DNA of 64,000 nucleotides from Theodoxus fluviatilis. Its lineage: Eukaryota > Mollusca > Gastropoda > Cycloneritida > Neritidae. The stretch lies in NCBI GenBank assembly GCA_034096865.1, contig JAWQFJ010002855.1, forward strand, positions 32,501-96,500. The letters are read 5' to 3'. The position numbers and the translations under genes are program-made. This document shows, piece by piece, positions 63,400-64,000 of the stretch. The notes under the pieces are model-generated. The model saw only the letters and a program-made list of their open reading frames with translations. It was not told the DNA's origin and did no database searches. Numbering within the stretch: the stretch's first letter is position 1; each line of letters begins with the position of its first letter.

Positions 63400-64000
63400 A
63401 GTTTGCATTTTGTCCAACTCGGTTTTGAAGTGTCTGTAATTTTTTATAAATAGTTTCAGGAAAGATTTTGTCTAGATATTAGCTGTGGAGGTTGTTCAAG
63501 TTTCATAATGAGGGGCCAGCAATGCCATATGACTGGAGAAGTTTGATTATTGAATACTAGGACATTGAATCTTTTTCCCTTGATTTCTCAAAATACGGTT
63601 TTTGCTATATTTGAAAATACAAGGGAAAAAAGGGGACATGATACAGCCCTGAAATTTACAGGTCTTATTCTTTCTTATGTTTCCTTCATTATTACAGAAT
63701 AATATTGAGACTTTCATGCATGAATCTGCTGTAGTTATTCATCCAGTTGATTTCTTCAGTCTAATCAGTCATTGTGCTGATAAGCATTTATTTTGCGTTT
63801 TGTCCAACTCGGTTTTATAGTGTCTGTAATTTTTTATAAATAGTTTCAGGAAAGATTTTGTCTAGATATTAGCTGTGGAGGTTGTTCATATGTTTCAAAA
63901 TGAGGGGCCAGCAATGCCATATGACTGAGGAAGTTTGATTATTGAATACTAAGACATTGAATCTTGTTTTCCTTGATTTCTCAAAATACGGTTTTTGCTA
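63376..64000 (+). repeat. Tandem duplication, period about 390 bp, running past the end
   Basis: 63376-63609 and 63766-64000 match at about 95% by eye, starting agtcattgtgctgataagca. The first copy begins right at the end of the conserved coding frame. Confidence 0.9.

Overview
The window is eukaryotic nuclear DNA: spliced genes with GT-AG introns, long (GA)n, (CA)n and (CT)n microsatellites, minisatellites, and many DNA-transposon insertions with clean target-site duplications (TSDs). The gene content (a ZNF207/BuGZ orthologue, a quiver/crooked-type Ly6 gene, transposon-derived OTU, Ulp1 and THAP domains) and the repeat style suggest a lophotrochozoan, most likely a marine gastropod mollusc. 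That assignment is inference; no rRNA or mitochondrial marker is present.

Layout. 1-1979: C-terminal part of a pogo/Tigger transposase with a PCNA-binding motif, then an OTU-like ORF. 2.0-3.6 kb: small tandem and inverted repeats. 5.7-9.3 kb (minus): a complete three-exon Ly6/UPAR-type gene whose first intron uses a GC donor. 10-18.3 kb: mobile DNA (a perfect 61-bp inverted repeat, a LINE 3' fragment, a P-like MITE with 7-bp TSD, an internally deleted pogo/Tigger element carrying an OTU domain, a Tigger MITE beside it, a Harbinger-like element). 19.0-21.0 kb: a 58-bp satellite split by a MITE. 21.7-25.5 kb (minus): a long exon encoding a Ulp1-like protease, eight C2H2 fingers and a transposon-type DNA-binding domain. 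25.9-29.8 kb: a MITE, then a mariner transposase gene cut in two by a 2.66-kb element. 30.2-35.3 kb (minus): one conserved-looking exon and four candidate tiny first exons, all in the same splice phase, interrupted by nested transposons.

35,778-52,380 (plus): a complete ten-exon ZNF207/BuGZ gene (two zinc fingers, Pro/Met-rich middle, GLEBS motif, conserved GGRY end), divergent from the minus-strand first exons across a GC-rich interval with E2F- and ETS-like sites. Its introns hold a piggyBac-like element, Harbinger-like copies, SINE-like copies and three minisatellites. One of these starts exactly at a 5' splice site and stays in frame; another runs into a 3' splice site.

52.7-64 kb: SINE-like copies, a tandem hairpin array, a 3.2-kb giant palindromic P/THAP-type foldback element inserted in a SINE copy, a foldback element holding telomere-like repeats, and the start of a Mutator-like transposase gene that runs off the end.

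Several element families recur and can be tied together by their ends: CAAAGA ends with 7-bp TSDs (57,656 and 13,384), CAGACCTG ends with 6-bp TSDs (20,035, 25,875, 33,338), and GGCCAAAA ends with 3-bp TNA TSDs (17,462, 33,102). These are the strongest leads for undescribed families.
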